Source of the DNA: Lactiplantibacillus mudanjiangensis | GTDB lineage: Bacteria; Bacillota; Bacilli; Lactobacillales; Lactobacillaceae | Direction: 5' to 3' | NCBI RefSeq assembly: GCF_005405385.1 | Contig: NZ_BJDY01000005.1 | Span: forward strand, 124,001-188,000 | DNA: 64,000 nucleotides | Position numbers and translations under genes: made by a program | In this document: positions 31,854 to 39,442 of the stretch, in pieces | How positions within the stretch are numbered: position 1 is the first letter of the stretch | Layout of the letters: every line of letters starts with the position of its first letter | The notes under the pieces: generated by a model | Database searches by the model: none | What the model saw: only the letters and a program-made list of their open reading frames with translations | Told to the model about the DNA's origin: nothing

Positions 31854-33080
31854 TTATTTTGTGGCTAAGTAAGCGGGGAACAAAGCTTCATACATCTTAA
31901 TAAAATCAAGATACATTGCTTGATCCAAATACTCATTTGGTTGGTGTGAAGACAAGTTACCGGGTCCAAAGACCGTATAATCTGCCCCATTTAAGTGATC
32001 AATTAAGAATCGCCGCGCATCAGTTCCACCTGGTGTACCCAAGGTTGGAATTGTCTTTTGATCAGCTGGCAAACCCAATTGTTTCATCACTTGTTGGTTC
32101 TGCTGTTGTTCAGCCGCCGTATACGTTGCTCGTTCAGCGTACGGCTGCGCAACTTGCTTGATCAGTTGTATCATGCGACTGTTGCCATCTCCGATCACCG
32201 GATCAACGACCATCTCAGCCTTTAAACTGATTTGTGCGTTATAAGTCTGATTAAATGTCGCGACCGTTTCATCGAAAACTTTTAATAGTTCGGCATTGCT
32301 GACTTCGGGGATCGTCCGTAAGTTCACTTGCGCGGTTGCCTGTCCCGGAATCGTATTGACCTGATTGCCACCGTGGACAACATCGATATTAAACAACGTT
32401 TCTGTATTCAACACGGGGTTAGTCTTGCCAGCAATTAATTGGGTGATATTGGTCTGCAACTGATAGAGTACATTAACCAAGTCAGCCAAGGCATTATGTC
32501 CTAAGCTTGGCATCGAACTGTGGGCGCTTTGACCAGCTGCATTAATCGTCATGTCAATCGACCCTGCTTGCCCATAACAAATTCGATAGCCCGTTGGTTC
32601 AGCAATCATTAACGCCGCGACATCCTGCATATAACCAGCAGCCGTTAAATCCGCGGCCCCTTGTTCTGCAAACTCTTCACCATATGTCGCTAACAATCGA
32701 ATCGTGCCGTTTAGCGGTACTTGACGCTGTTTTAGCTCAATCATCGCAATCACTAACGCCGCTAAACCGCCCTTCATATCGTTAACACCGCGACCAATTA
32801 AATGACCATCAACCTTAGTTAACGTAAACGGATCTTGATCCCAGTCGTCAGGATTAACGGCGACCGTATCCATATGGCCAGAAATGGCTAGTACCGGTTT
32901 ACCGCTGCCGATTTCTGCAACCAAATTAGCACGCCCATCTTTGGTCGGTAAGACTTCGCAAGTTATCTCGTTTTCCTTAAACAAATTGGCTAAATAAGTT
33001 GCCACTTCCAGTTCGTTACCATTAACTGACTGGATGTGAACCAAATCCTTTAAAATTTTGATTTTTGCTGTAGTTTCCAT
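31854..33080 (-). CDS. M20 family metallopeptidase/deacylase (ArgE/DapE type)
   Basis: 408 residues, cytoplasmic di-zinc hydrolase. Metal and catalytic residues in SGHMDTVAVN, GVNDMKGGLAALV, ATYGEEFAEQGA, MIAEPTG and the C-terminal FGPGNLSSHQPNEYLD His. Often labelled succinyl-diaminopimelate desuccinylase, but family members also act on acetylated amino acids and dipeptides, so the substrate is left open. GGGGGT precedes the ATG. Single gene, convergent with the importer operon. Confidence 0.85.
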   Translation of the reverse strand: METTAKIKILKDLVHIQSVNGNELEVATYLANLFKENEITCEVLPTKDGRANLVAEIGSGKPVLAISGHMDTVAVNPDDWDQDPFTLTKVDGHLIGRGVNDMKGGLAALVIAMIELKQRQVPLNGTIRLLATYGEEFAEQGAADLTAAGYMQDVAALMIAEPTGYRICYGQAGSIDMTINAAGQSAHSSMPSLGHNALADLVNVLYQLQTNITQLIAGKTNPVLNTETLFNIDVVHGGNQVNTIPGQATAQVNLRTIPEVSNAELLKVFDETVATFNQTYNAQISLKAEMVVDPVIGDGNSRMIQLIKQVAQPYAERATYTAAEQQQNQQVMKQLGLPADQKTIPTLGTPGGTDARRFLIDHLNGADYTVFGPGNLSSHQPNEYLDQAMYLDFIKMYEALFPAYLATK

Positions 33081-33253
33081 ACATTTACCCCCATTTTTGC
33101 TAATAACTCAAAACTGCCTTCATTATGGCACCAATTTTACCAAATGGGAAGTATTTGCCATTTGCTTTTATGTCAACTGAACTTATTGTCTGCATTTTTT
33201 GTTTTCACGTGTAAACCATTCATTGAGATTCTTATTGACTAAAAATATCGAAC

Positions 33254-33299
33254 AAAAAAAGTGGTTCAACCGCTGTATACTCAACGTTTGAACCACTTC
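33254..33299 (-). terminator. Terminator of the tRNA-Glu gene
   Basis: AAGTGGTTCAA and TTGAACCACTT arms with a 21-22 base loop; T run on the minus strand, 25-30 bases past the tRNA 3' end. Confidence 0.75.
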
Positions 33300-33323
33300 T
33301 ATTTACCACGATAACTGCGTTTA

Positions 33324-33396
33324 TCACCCGCATGGGGATCGAACCCATAATTCCGCCTTGAGAGGGCGACGTCTTAACCAATTTGACCAGCGGGCA
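33324..33396 (-). tRNA. tRNA-Glu with CTC anticodon, no encoded CCA
   Basis: Cloverleaf folded by eye on the minus strand: acceptor TGCCCGC/GCGGGTG with two G-U pairs at the end, D-arm GTC..GAC with GG in the loop, anticodon stem TCGCC/GGCGG with loop CTCTCAA (anticodon CTC, codon GAG), T-arm ATGGG TTCGATC CCCAT, discriminator A. Body resembles bacterial tRNA-Glu. CTC is unusual because GAG is normally read by the TTC anticodon. Stand-alone gene with its own terminator. Confidence 0.8.
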
Positions 33397-33441
33397 AATT
33401 CAATATTAATCTTACAAAAAGATAAGTAACTTGTCAATCGT

Positions 33442-33648
33442 TCATTTAGCACGCAGCCGCATAATCGTCACGATAACGAGCGCGATAAACAACAATAAAC
33501 AGTATACTACGCTGCCCCAAAAGACCCAAGTAAGTAATTGCGGTAAGATAAATGTCCGCATCACGGCTAGACCTACCGCAGTCACTGCCCACACAATGAG
33601 CTGCTGTCGCAAATAATTAAACGTTCGTGTTAATTCCGCCGATGACAT
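33442..33648 (-). CDS. Small two-helix membrane protein, unknown
   Basis: 68 residues from ATG 33648 (MSSAELTRTFNYLRQQ; AAGGGGTG upstream). Two hydrophobic helices (about 18-37 and 42-62) and a basic C-terminus (MRLRAK). The frame continues upstream to 33732 without a ribosome site. No family recognised. Lies between the two tRNA genes on the tRNA-Glu strand. Confidence 0.65.
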   Translation of the reverse strand: MSSAELTRTFNYLRQQLIVWAVTAVGLAVMRTFILPQLLTWVFWGSVVYCLLLFIALVIVTIMRLRAK

Positions 33649-33761
33649 TTTAATCACACCCCTTAGTCTTAGTGTGCCTGTCTCGCACAATAAATTCAAG
33701 TAATTTCCGAGCGGTGCTTGACATGGTTTCACCTTAAAGCTAAAATTAAATAGTTGTTTAT

Positions 33762-33834
33762 TGGGTATTCGCCAAATTGGTAAGGCAGCGGACTCTGAAT
33801 CCGTAATTTACTGGTTCGAGCCCAGTATACCCAA
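33762..33834 (+). tRNA. tRNA-Gln with CTG anticodon, no encoded CCA
   Basis: Acceptor TGGGTAT/ATACCCA, anticodon stem GCGGA/TCCGT with loop CTCTGAA (anticodon CTG, codon CAG), T-arm ACTGG TTCGAGC CCAGT, discriminator A, then TTGG with no CCA. U1-A72 fits bacterial tRNA-Gln. In organisms of this group tRNA-Gln is normally charged with Glu by GluRS and amidated by GatCAB (established knowledge). Followed by its own terminator. Confidence 0.88.
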
Positions 33835-33849
33835 TTGGAACCATTCGAT

Positions 33850-33893
33850 AGCGATCAATATGGCTTAGACGCTTGTGTTGATCGCTTTTTTGA
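33850..33893 (+). terminator. Terminator of tRNA-Gln
   Basis: AGCGATCAA / TTGATCGCT stem followed by TTTTTT. Confidence 0.85.
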
Positions 33894-33991
33894 TACTTTC
33901 AAACATAGTTATTCACGGACTGGTTGGACCGCAGGCGAGACAAGTAGCGGGCAACAGCTGACCTCACCCGTTTGATCTTACATAAACGTAT

Positions 33992-34058
33992 AAAAAAGCC
34001 CTCGACTACTGCAATAGTCGAGGGCTTTGGTGAAACATTGTGTTTCAGATCATTTATG
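33992..34058 (-). ncRNA. Candidate small RNA (about 65-70 nt)
   Basis: On the minus strand a promoter (34091-34064) is followed by a short transcript with two stem-loops only: TGAAACA TTG-type loop TGTTTCA (34047-34031, 7 bp) and a 14 bp terminator stem AAAGCCCTCGACTA / TAGTCGAGGGCTTT (34028-33995) with TTTTTT. No ORF and no gene between promoter and terminator. Predicted purely from sequence. Confidence 0.6.
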
Positions 34059-34063
34059 CCTTC

Positions 34064-34091
34064 ATTATAACAGGCCTTCACTCTAAGTGAA
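34064..34091 (-). promoter_or_regulatory. Promoter of the candidate small RNA
   Basis: TTCACT (34091-34086), 16 bp spacer, perfect TATAAT (34069-34064). Confidence 0.55.
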
Positions 34092-34102
34092 AGTATATTA
34101 TA

Positions 34103-34311
34103 TAACATATCTAAAGGTTGAAAGCTAGGTTTTAGCAATAATCGCTGATATGATAAGCATTCATCGATCAAAGGTAATCATACTTGCCACCTACCGTTCG
34201 CCCACAGCCGGCAGAATCGCTGGCTGGCGTAGGTGACAATTTAATCCAACTTAAGTCAATGTTGGTAAGGTTTCGACCAATACATTTAACTTTTAACCTT
34301 TAGTAACATAT
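34103..34311 (+). mobile_element. Short deletion derivative of the dispersed repeat, copy D, with 8 bp flanking duplication
   Basis: The element spans 34111-34303 (193 bp). Ends CTAAAGGTTGAAAG and, inverted, CTTTTAACCTTTAG. It matches copy E for its first ~100 and last ~100 bp but lacks the ~330 bp middle; the junction is at CCGTTCGCCCAC/AGCCGGCA. Both sides carry the direct repeat TAACATAT (34103-34110 and 34304-34311), as expected of a target duplication. Non-coding. Confidence 0.8.
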
Positions 34312-34386
34312 TTAAAAAAAAGTGCCAGATTCCTATCATACCGGCGATTGCCGGCCCCTTTTCCGCTATTTTTCAAGCAATATCAC

Positions 34387-34414
34387 TTTACGACTTGCGT
34401 GACGGGTCTATAAT
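34387..34414 (+). promoter_or_regulatory. Promoter of the 34504-35027 gene pair
   Basis: TTTACG (34387-34392), 16 bp, TATAAT (34409-34414), leaving a ~85 nt leader. An upstream hairpin CCGGC/GCCGG with following CCCCTTTT (34340-34362) could insulate it from read-through. Confidence 0.6.
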
Positions 34415-34503
34415 AGAAGTGTAGATTGGTTAGTAACGGGCCGTTAACCGACTCGTTTTAGTAAACTTTAACTGTTGCAAACCGGAAAAAGGAGATCCTA
34501 TTA

Positions 34504-34731
34504 TTGGTATACAAAGATGTATTTGGTATTAATCATGATGATTGTCATATTGTTCAAACTCGTCATGAATTCAATCGTATCTTTATTGTTGAAAACGAAG
34601 TCGGGTCACGCTTTACTTGTATTAAGGACAATGCCCCATTAGAAAAGAAAATGTCGGGTCATTGGAAATACGCTAAAGCTAGTGACGCGCCTAAAAACTA
34701 CGCAGTTCCTTATAAAGCTCAAAAACGCTAA
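34504..34731 (+). CDS. Small protein of unknown function
   Basis: 75 residues beginning at TTG 34504 (MVYKDVFGINHDDCHIVQTR), nine bases after AAAGGAG. Two Cys (near 14 and 39), no membrane helix, basic C-terminus (KAQKR). No recognised family. Cotranscribed with the next gene, 23 bp downstream. Confidence 0.7.
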   Translation: MVYKDVFGINHDDCHIVQTRHEFNRIFIVENEVGSRFTCIKDNAPLEKKMSGHWKYAKASDAPKNYAVPYKAQKR

Positions 34732-34754
34732 CTTAAGCTGAAAAGAGGATCAAG

Positions 34755-35027
34755 ATGCACCTTTATAAACCTGTAACTAAGACTGACGGGCGCGCTAATC
34801 GCGCCGACAATCGTCACATTAATCCCTACTACGGCCAACATGGCGCTGCTTGGGTCAAAAACGGTAACGCCTCGCTATACAATGCCGAACATGAGCACTC
34901 CCAAGCCAAGTTACACTTACAACATCGGTTTGGTAAGGCAATGTATAACGTTTTATGGGCCGTTATCGCCATTATTTTGATGCTCGTTGGTGGCTTGATT
35001 ATCTACTCTCTAGCAATTAACTTTTAA
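34755..35027 (+). CDS. Small C-terminally membrane-anchored protein, unknown
   Basis: 90 residues: a polar, His/Asn-rich N-terminal ~62 residues (including HINPYYGQHGAAWVKNGNAS) and one C-terminal membrane helix (about 68-88, WAVIAIILMLVGGLIIYSLA). AAGAGGA precedes the ATG. Tail-anchored layout puts the polar part probably in the cytoplasm. Ends at a strong terminator. Confidence 0.72.
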   Translation: MHLYKPVTKTDGRANRADNRHINPYYGQHGAAWVKNGNASLYNAEHEHSQAKLHLQHRFGKAMYNVLWAVIAIILMLVGGLIIYSLAINF

Positions 35028-35070
35028 AAAATGGACGTTAAACCAAATCTGGTTTAACGTCCATTTTTTT
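35027..35070 (+). terminator. Terminator of the 34504-35027 gene pair
   Basis: Near-perfect 20 bp hairpin, ATGGACGTTAAACCA / TGGTTTAACGTCCAT, with T tail. Confidence 0.9.
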
Positions 35071-35072
35071 AA

Positions 35073-35112
35073 ATCCAACCAATGATTCTGCCGGCCATGG
35101 GGAACGTCCCTT
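35073..35112 (-). repeat. Possible fragment of the dispersed repeat (copy F)
   Basis: CCAACCAATGATTCTGCCGG and the following CATGGGGA resemble the CCAGCCAGTGATTCTGCCGG...GTGGGGA segment of copy C. Only ~40 bp, so weak. Confidence 0.35.
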
Positions 35113-35126
35113 AGCAAGCAGCCCAA

Positions 35127-35318
35127 CTATTTCAAAAATGATTTCCGCGTCACCAAGCGATAGATCGCATCACTCAACCCAACCACAAAGACCAGTCCTA
35201 AACCGGCGATTTTTAACCACGGCCAGGCTTGGTTAATGCTATCGATTTTGCTTCCAATCCCGAAAACAAGTAACCCAATTAAAATCAAGATACTTTCGAT
35301 GATATTTAAGTTTTTCAC
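35127..35318 (-). CDS. Small two-helix membrane protein, unknown
   Basis: 63 residues from GTG 35318 (MKNLNIIESILILIGLLVFG), GAGGTGG upstream. Two hydrophobic helices (7-23 and 37-50) with a basic C-terminus. No family recognised. Sits between a convergent terminator and pgi, on the pgi strand but downstream of the pgi terminator's direction, so separately transcribed. Confidence 0.6.
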   Translation of the reverse strand: MKNLNIIESILILIGLLVFGIGSKIDSINQAWPWLKIAGLGLVFVVGLSDAIYRLVTRKSFLK

Positions 35319-35355
35319 CTTGCCACCTCGTTTCTATCCTACTCATTATACTAAA

Positions 35356-35396
35356 AAACGTGATTAAAATCGGCCTTAACCAATTTTAATCACGTT
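35356..35396 (-). terminator. Terminator of pgi
   Basis: ACGTGATTAAAAT / ATTTTAATCACGT stem, T run on the minus strand. Confidence 0.85.
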
Positions 35397-35415
35397 TCAA
35401 GTTAAATTTTAAGGC

Positions 35416-36768
35416 TTATTTGTCTAAACGAGCCGTTAATTTAGCAGTTAATTCTTCATAGCCAGGTTTGCCAAGTAAAGCGAACATGTTGTTCTTGTAA
35501 GCTTCAACCCCTGGTTGGTTGAATGGGTTGATCCCGTTCAAGTAACCAGAAACAGCAACAGCTGATTCGAAGAAGTAAACCATGTAACCTAAGGTGTAGG
35601 CATCTTGGTTAGGAATATTAACGACCATGTTAGGCACACCACCGTCGACATGGGCCATAATAACCCCTTCGAAAGCTTTAGTGTTAACTTGAGCCATTGT
35701 CTTACCTTCAAGATACTTCAAACCATCAAGGTTTTCAGCTTCTTTAGGAATGTCAACGTCAGTAGTGGCGTTTTCAACTTTGATGACCGTTTCCATCAAG
35801 TTACGACGACCTTCTTGGATATATTGACCCAATGAATGTAAGTCAGTCGTAAAGTTAGCTGATGATGGGTAGATCCCCTTTTGGTCTTTCCCTTCGGATT
35901 CGCCCATTAATTGCTTCCACCATTCTGAGAACATCGCCATATTTGGTTCGTAGTTTTCAAGAATTTCAGTGGTGTAGCCCTTCCGGTATAAGATGTTCCG
36001 GTAAGCAGCATATTGATAAGCTTCGTTCTTCGTTAAGTCAGCGTCGCTGTAAACGTCCATGGCGTCAGCAGCACCCTTCATTAATGAATCGATGTCTCCA
36101 CCAGAAACGGCAATCGGTAACAAACCAACTGGCGTTAAGACAGTGAAACGACCACCAACGTCATCAGGAATAACGAAAGTTTCGTAGCCTTCAGCATCGG
36201 ATTCTTGCTTCAACGCACCGCGTTTGCGATCAGTTGTGGCATAGATCCGGCCCTTAGCGCCTTCTTCACCATACTTTTCAATTAACTTTTCTTTGAAGAC
36301 CCGGAAAGCGATTGATGGTTCAGTCGTCGTCCCAGATTTTGAAATAATGTTAACAGAAAAGTCGCGGTCGCCGATTAAGTGAACTAAATCGTTGACGTAT
36401 GATGATGAAATTGAGTTCCCAGCAAAGACAACTTGTGGGAATTTACGGTCTTCACGTGAAAGTGATGACCAGAAAGTTTCATGTAAGAATTCAATGGCTG
36501 CCCGTGCACCGAGGTATGAACCACCGATCCCGATTACGACTAAGACGTCAGAATCAGATTGAATCTTCTTTGCCGCCGTTTTGATGCGTGCAAATTCTTC
36601 CTTATCGTAATCTTTTGGTAAATCTAACCAGCCGCGGAAATCATTCCCGGCGCCAGTACCTTCACGCAGCTCCTTATCAGCAGCTGTGACCATAGCTTGC
36701 AATTCACCAAGTTCGTTATCATGAACGAAGTTAGTTAAATTAGAGCTGTCAAATGAAATGTGTGCCAT
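35416..36768 (-). CDS. pgi: Glucose-6-phosphate isomerase
   Basis: Interconverts glucose-6-P and fructose-6-P. 450 residues, the Firmicute length. Signatures [16 protein letters not shown] (near 80), [20 protein letters not shown] (near 137-156) and the C-terminal [20 protein letters not shown] lies before the ATG. Monocistronic. Confidence 0.97.
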   Translation of the reverse strand: MAHISFDSSNLTNFVHDNELGELQAMVTAADKELREGTGAGNDFRGWLDLPKDYDKEEFARIKTAAKKIQSDSDVLVVIGIGGSYLGARAAIEFLHETFWSSLSREDRKFPQVVFAGNSISSSYVNDLVHLIGDRDFSVNIISKSGTTTEPSIAFRVFKEKLIEKYGEEGAKGRIYATTDRKRGALKQESDAEGYETFVIPDDVGGRFTVLTPVGLLPIAVSGGDIDSLMKGAADAMDVYSDADLTKNEAYQYAAYRNILYRKGYTTEILENYEPNMAMFSEWWKQLMGESEGKDQKGIYPSSANFTTDLHSLGQYIQEGRRNLMETVIKVENATTDVDIPKEAENLDGLKYLEGKTMAQVNTKAFEGVIMAHVDGGVPNMVVNIPNQDAYTLGYMVYFFESAVAVSGYLNGINPFNQPGVEAYKNNMFALLGKPGYEELTAKLTARLDK

Positions 36769-36897
36769 TTATTATTACCTCTTTCTATACATATTTAACA
36801 ACTCACATTATACAATACGAGTCGCTGGAATGAAAAGCGCTTCCGCCTGCTTTTTCTTAAATTTTCGCAATTTATGTAAAAAACAAGCATTTTTATG

Positions 36898-36945
36898 AAA
36901 AAAAGACCTGCTCAGCAACAGTTAATTACCAAGTCGGGTCTACTT
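36898..36945 (-). terminator. Terminator of the sugar uptake gene
   Basis: AGACC / GGTCT ends of an imperfect stem with a T run on the minus strand. Confidence 0.5.
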
Positions 36946-36992
36946 TTGAATCGTTTTCAAATAATTTATTTAATTTAATAGTAAAAGTTTTA

Positions 36993-37850
36993 CTAAGCCT
37001 TCATTAAGGATAAGGCAACCCCACCAACGATGACTAAAATCGAACCAATGATGACATAAATCATTTCGCGATGCGTCTTCCGTTCACCTAGCAGGTAAAT
37101 ACTCCCGAAAGTTGAGATAACGATCCCCATCTGTGATAAAGAGTAGGCAATAGCTTGACCAATTTGGGCCATCGCCATGAACATGAATAAGTTCCCGATA
37201 CCCCAGACTAACCCGGTCACAATATTGCGATAGGTTGCTGTTTCTTTCCATGGACGATCTTTGAATGACCAGATCAAGGCCCCGATTAACATCCCGACCG
37301 CTTGTGGCATCACCACAGCTTGGGCATTCACGTTACCATAATGCACGACAATCGTGTAACCGGCATAGCCGACGGTGGATAAGATTAACGCCCGAATCCC
37401 AACTGACCAGTTTTCTGATCGTTGCACGTTAGGGTCAGTTTTATCAGTTAATGACGTTAAGACGGCCCCAAAGATTAAGACGATCACTGAGATCGAACCA
37501 ATCCAATACATCCGGCCATGCCATTCGTTGAAGAGTAAAACCCCAGCCAACGCGTTGGCAACTAATTGCATCCCAGTTGAAATTGGCGTCGTCCGCGAAA
37601 TCCCGACAGCTTTCATTGACGTAAATTGTTGACCTTGACCAACACTCCAGAAGAGTCCGGAGATAATCCCCGTTGCCCAAACCGCCGAGTTTAAAACAGG
37701 CTGTTTAAAGAGCCACAATACAATCCCAAATACCAAGGCACCCATGGTCATCCCGAGGGTCTGTTGCCGCGCAGAACCACCCATGTGACCGCTAATTAAG
37801 CCGATACTACCCCACGCAATCGCAGGAATCAGTGCAATTAGAATTCCCAT
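36993..37850 (-). CDS. GRP-family sugar uptake protein (GlcU/RbsU type)
   Basis: 285 residues with about ten membrane helices. MGILIALIPAIAWGSIGLIS and GQGQQFTSMKAVGISRTTPIS are the family's conserved parts. Members transport glucose or ribose by a proton-coupled, PTS-independent route. Glucose is the likely substrate from its position beside pgi, but ribose cannot be excluded. No ribose genes nearby. Confidence 0.85.
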   Translation of the reverse strand: MGILIALIPAIAWGSIGLISGHMGGSARQQTLGMTMGALVFGIVLWLFKQPVLNSAVWATGIISGLFWSVGQGQQFTSMKAVGISRTTPISTGMQLVANALAGVLLFNEWHGRMYWIGSISVIVLIFGAVLTSLTDKTDPNVQRSENWSVGIRALILSTVGYAGYTIVVHYGNVNAQAVVMPQAVGMLIGALIWSFKDRPWKETATYRNIVTGLVWGIGNLFMFMAMAQIGQAIAYSLSQMGIVISTFGSIYLLGERKTHREMIYVIIGSILVIVGGVALSLMKA

Positions 37851-38006
37851 TAATCTAAATCCTCATTTCTCTATGTTTTTTCTCTTATGTCTAGCGACAG
37901 AAAATAAGTTTAACAGGAAAGTAACCGTTTTACCAGTCATAATCAGCCTTACAGCGCGAAATATAAATATATTTATATTTTCATGAATTCGTTTTCTTTA
38001 GTGATA

Positions 38007-38042
38007 GATACCGTTTTCATCTTATGAAAACGGCCTCTTTTT
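38007..38042 (+). terminator. Orphan terminator-like hairpin, plus orientation
   Basis: CCGTTTTCAT CTT ATGAAAACGG followed by CCTCTTTTTT on the plus strand, yet both flanking genes are on the minus strand. It could end an unannotated plus-strand RNA or block read-through. Confidence 0.5.
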
Positions 38043-38093
38043 TGACTAATAAATTTTTTTAATTTTACTGATAAAAGCAGCAAATTTTACCAA

Positions 38094-39275
38094 TTATTTA
38101 TCTAACGTCAACACTAAAACCTTGAGATAGTTGCTGGCAAGATAAGCCTTCTTGGTGACGAAGTCAGCTGGCAAACGGAACGTTTCCGTAATCGTATAAG
38201 ACCGGTCACTACCGACAAACGCGGCTTCAACTGCCGCCTTAAACTTCTTCATTGAGAAGTTATTGGCCGTCGTTGCAACCACTAATTGTCCATCACGACG
38301 AACCGTTGGCAGCGCATCCGTCAATAAGTCGGTCAAATCAACTGCTACTTGGAATTTTTGCTTCTTAACACGTGCAAAGGTTGGCGCCGTCACAACGACC
38401 ACATCATAACTCAAATGATGTTTAGCGGTGTAATCAAGATAACGATTAACTTCAATGGCCCGAATTTCATGCTTATCAGGATCAATATTATTAATCGCTA
38501 ATTGTTCAGCCGTAGCGGTGGCACCCTTTTTGTTGGTTTCAATCGAAATAGTCTTAGCAGCACCAGCGACTGCCGCTGCAGCGGTAATCCCGTTTTCTTG
38601 GCTAAACAAATTCAAGACCGTCTTACCTTGTAATTCGGCACTTGCCAACCACTGACGGATGGGACGCATGTCTAACAACAAGCCGGTTGTTAAGTCATCT
38701 TCCAAATGTACGGGATAAGTCACTTCACCTTCAGTAACCAATAATGGTTCTGGCGCTGCCGTCCCCGTAACCAGACGACTCTTCAAGCTGCCCGCTTCAA
38801 CATTAAAGCGCAACTTGGCGTAGAGGCCTTTGAATTGATGATCTGCGGCCGCTTCAAAGGCGGCATAAATCATTTCACGTTGTTTATAAACCCCTTCGGC
38901 ATACCATGTGAAGACGTAATAATCGGTGTAATGGTCAATAGTGACACCACCTAGGCCATCACCTTCTGCGTTAAACACGCGTTGTGGTAGCGATGGGTCC
39001 ATGGTCGTTGACCGCCGAACTAAAGCTTGTTTAAATAACTTCCGGAAATAATCCGTCGTCGGCGTTTCACTTTCATCTTGGCTTAACACCCAACCTAATT
39101 GGCGACGATGCTTCGCCACTAAGGCATAGCCCATAAATTGAGAACTTGCCATTAAAGCGACAAACGACCCATCGGTTAATTTCAAGCTAGGATCTTTTAA
39201 GTCATCTTGAACTAATAATGGATAACCATCCTTAACCTTCCGTTGAGAATTACCCGTAATTTGTACTCTTTGCAT
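38094..39275 (-). CDS. RlmI-like rRNA methyltransferase family protein, motifs degenerate
   Basis: 393 residues from ATG 39275 (MQRVQITGNSQRKVKDGYP; AGGAGA upstream). N-terminal PUA-like domain (about 1-75), central domain, C-terminal Rossmann fold as in 23S rRNA m5C1962 methyltransferase RlmI. Key motifs depart from the family: motif I reads NLFSQENGITAA where TGGF is usual, the DPPxF motif reads TAPTFAR, and the Ser-Cys-Ser of the active site reads ATTANN. The fold is preserved but catalysis is doubtful. Frame intact. Confidence 0.8.
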   Translation of the reverse strand: MQRVQITGNSQRKVKDGYPLLVQDDLKDPSLKLTDGSFVALMASSQFMGYALVAKHRRQLGWVLSQDESETPTTDYFRKLFKQALVRRSTTMDPSLPQRVFNAEGDGLGGVTIDHYTDYYVFTWYAEGVYKQREMIYAAFEAAADHQFKGLYAKLRFNVEAGSLKSRLVTGTAAPEPLLVTEGEVTYPVHLEDDLTTGLLLDMRPIRQWLASAELQGKTVLNLFSQENGITAAAAVAGAAKTISIETNKKGATATAEQLAINNIDPDKHEIRAIEVNRYLDYTAKHHLSYDVVVVTAPTFARVKKQKFQVAVDLTDLLTDALPTVRRDGQLVVATTANNFSMKKFKAAVEAAFVGSDRSYTITETFRLPADFVTKKAYLASNYLKVLVLTLDK

Positions 39276-39408
39276 ATTGTATCTCCTATTCATTCTTTCA
39301 GTTCTTATCTAAAGTAGCGGTAAATCGCTGTTCACAGCCGTTTTAAGTGTAACATATCCTGTCACTCAACCGTTAGTTATTACTGATGTCTCATCAGAAT
39401 CTGTAGCA

Positions 39409-39437
39409 AAAAAACAGCCCCCTGTCGGCGACTGTTT
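39409..39437 (-). terminator. Terminator of the two-component operon
   Basis: AAACAG / CTGTTT stem with T run on the minus strand, just past the kinase stop. Confidence 0.7.
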
Positions 39438-39442
39438 TATCG

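Noticed and set aside
33899-34171. 90-residue minus-strand open frame
   Set aside because: It runs through the candidate sRNA, its 14 bp terminator stem and part of a repeat, and has no ribosome site.
36826-36842. cre-like TGAAAAGCGCTTCC upstream of pgi
   Set aside because: One base too many between the half-sites for the cre consensus; not reported as a site.
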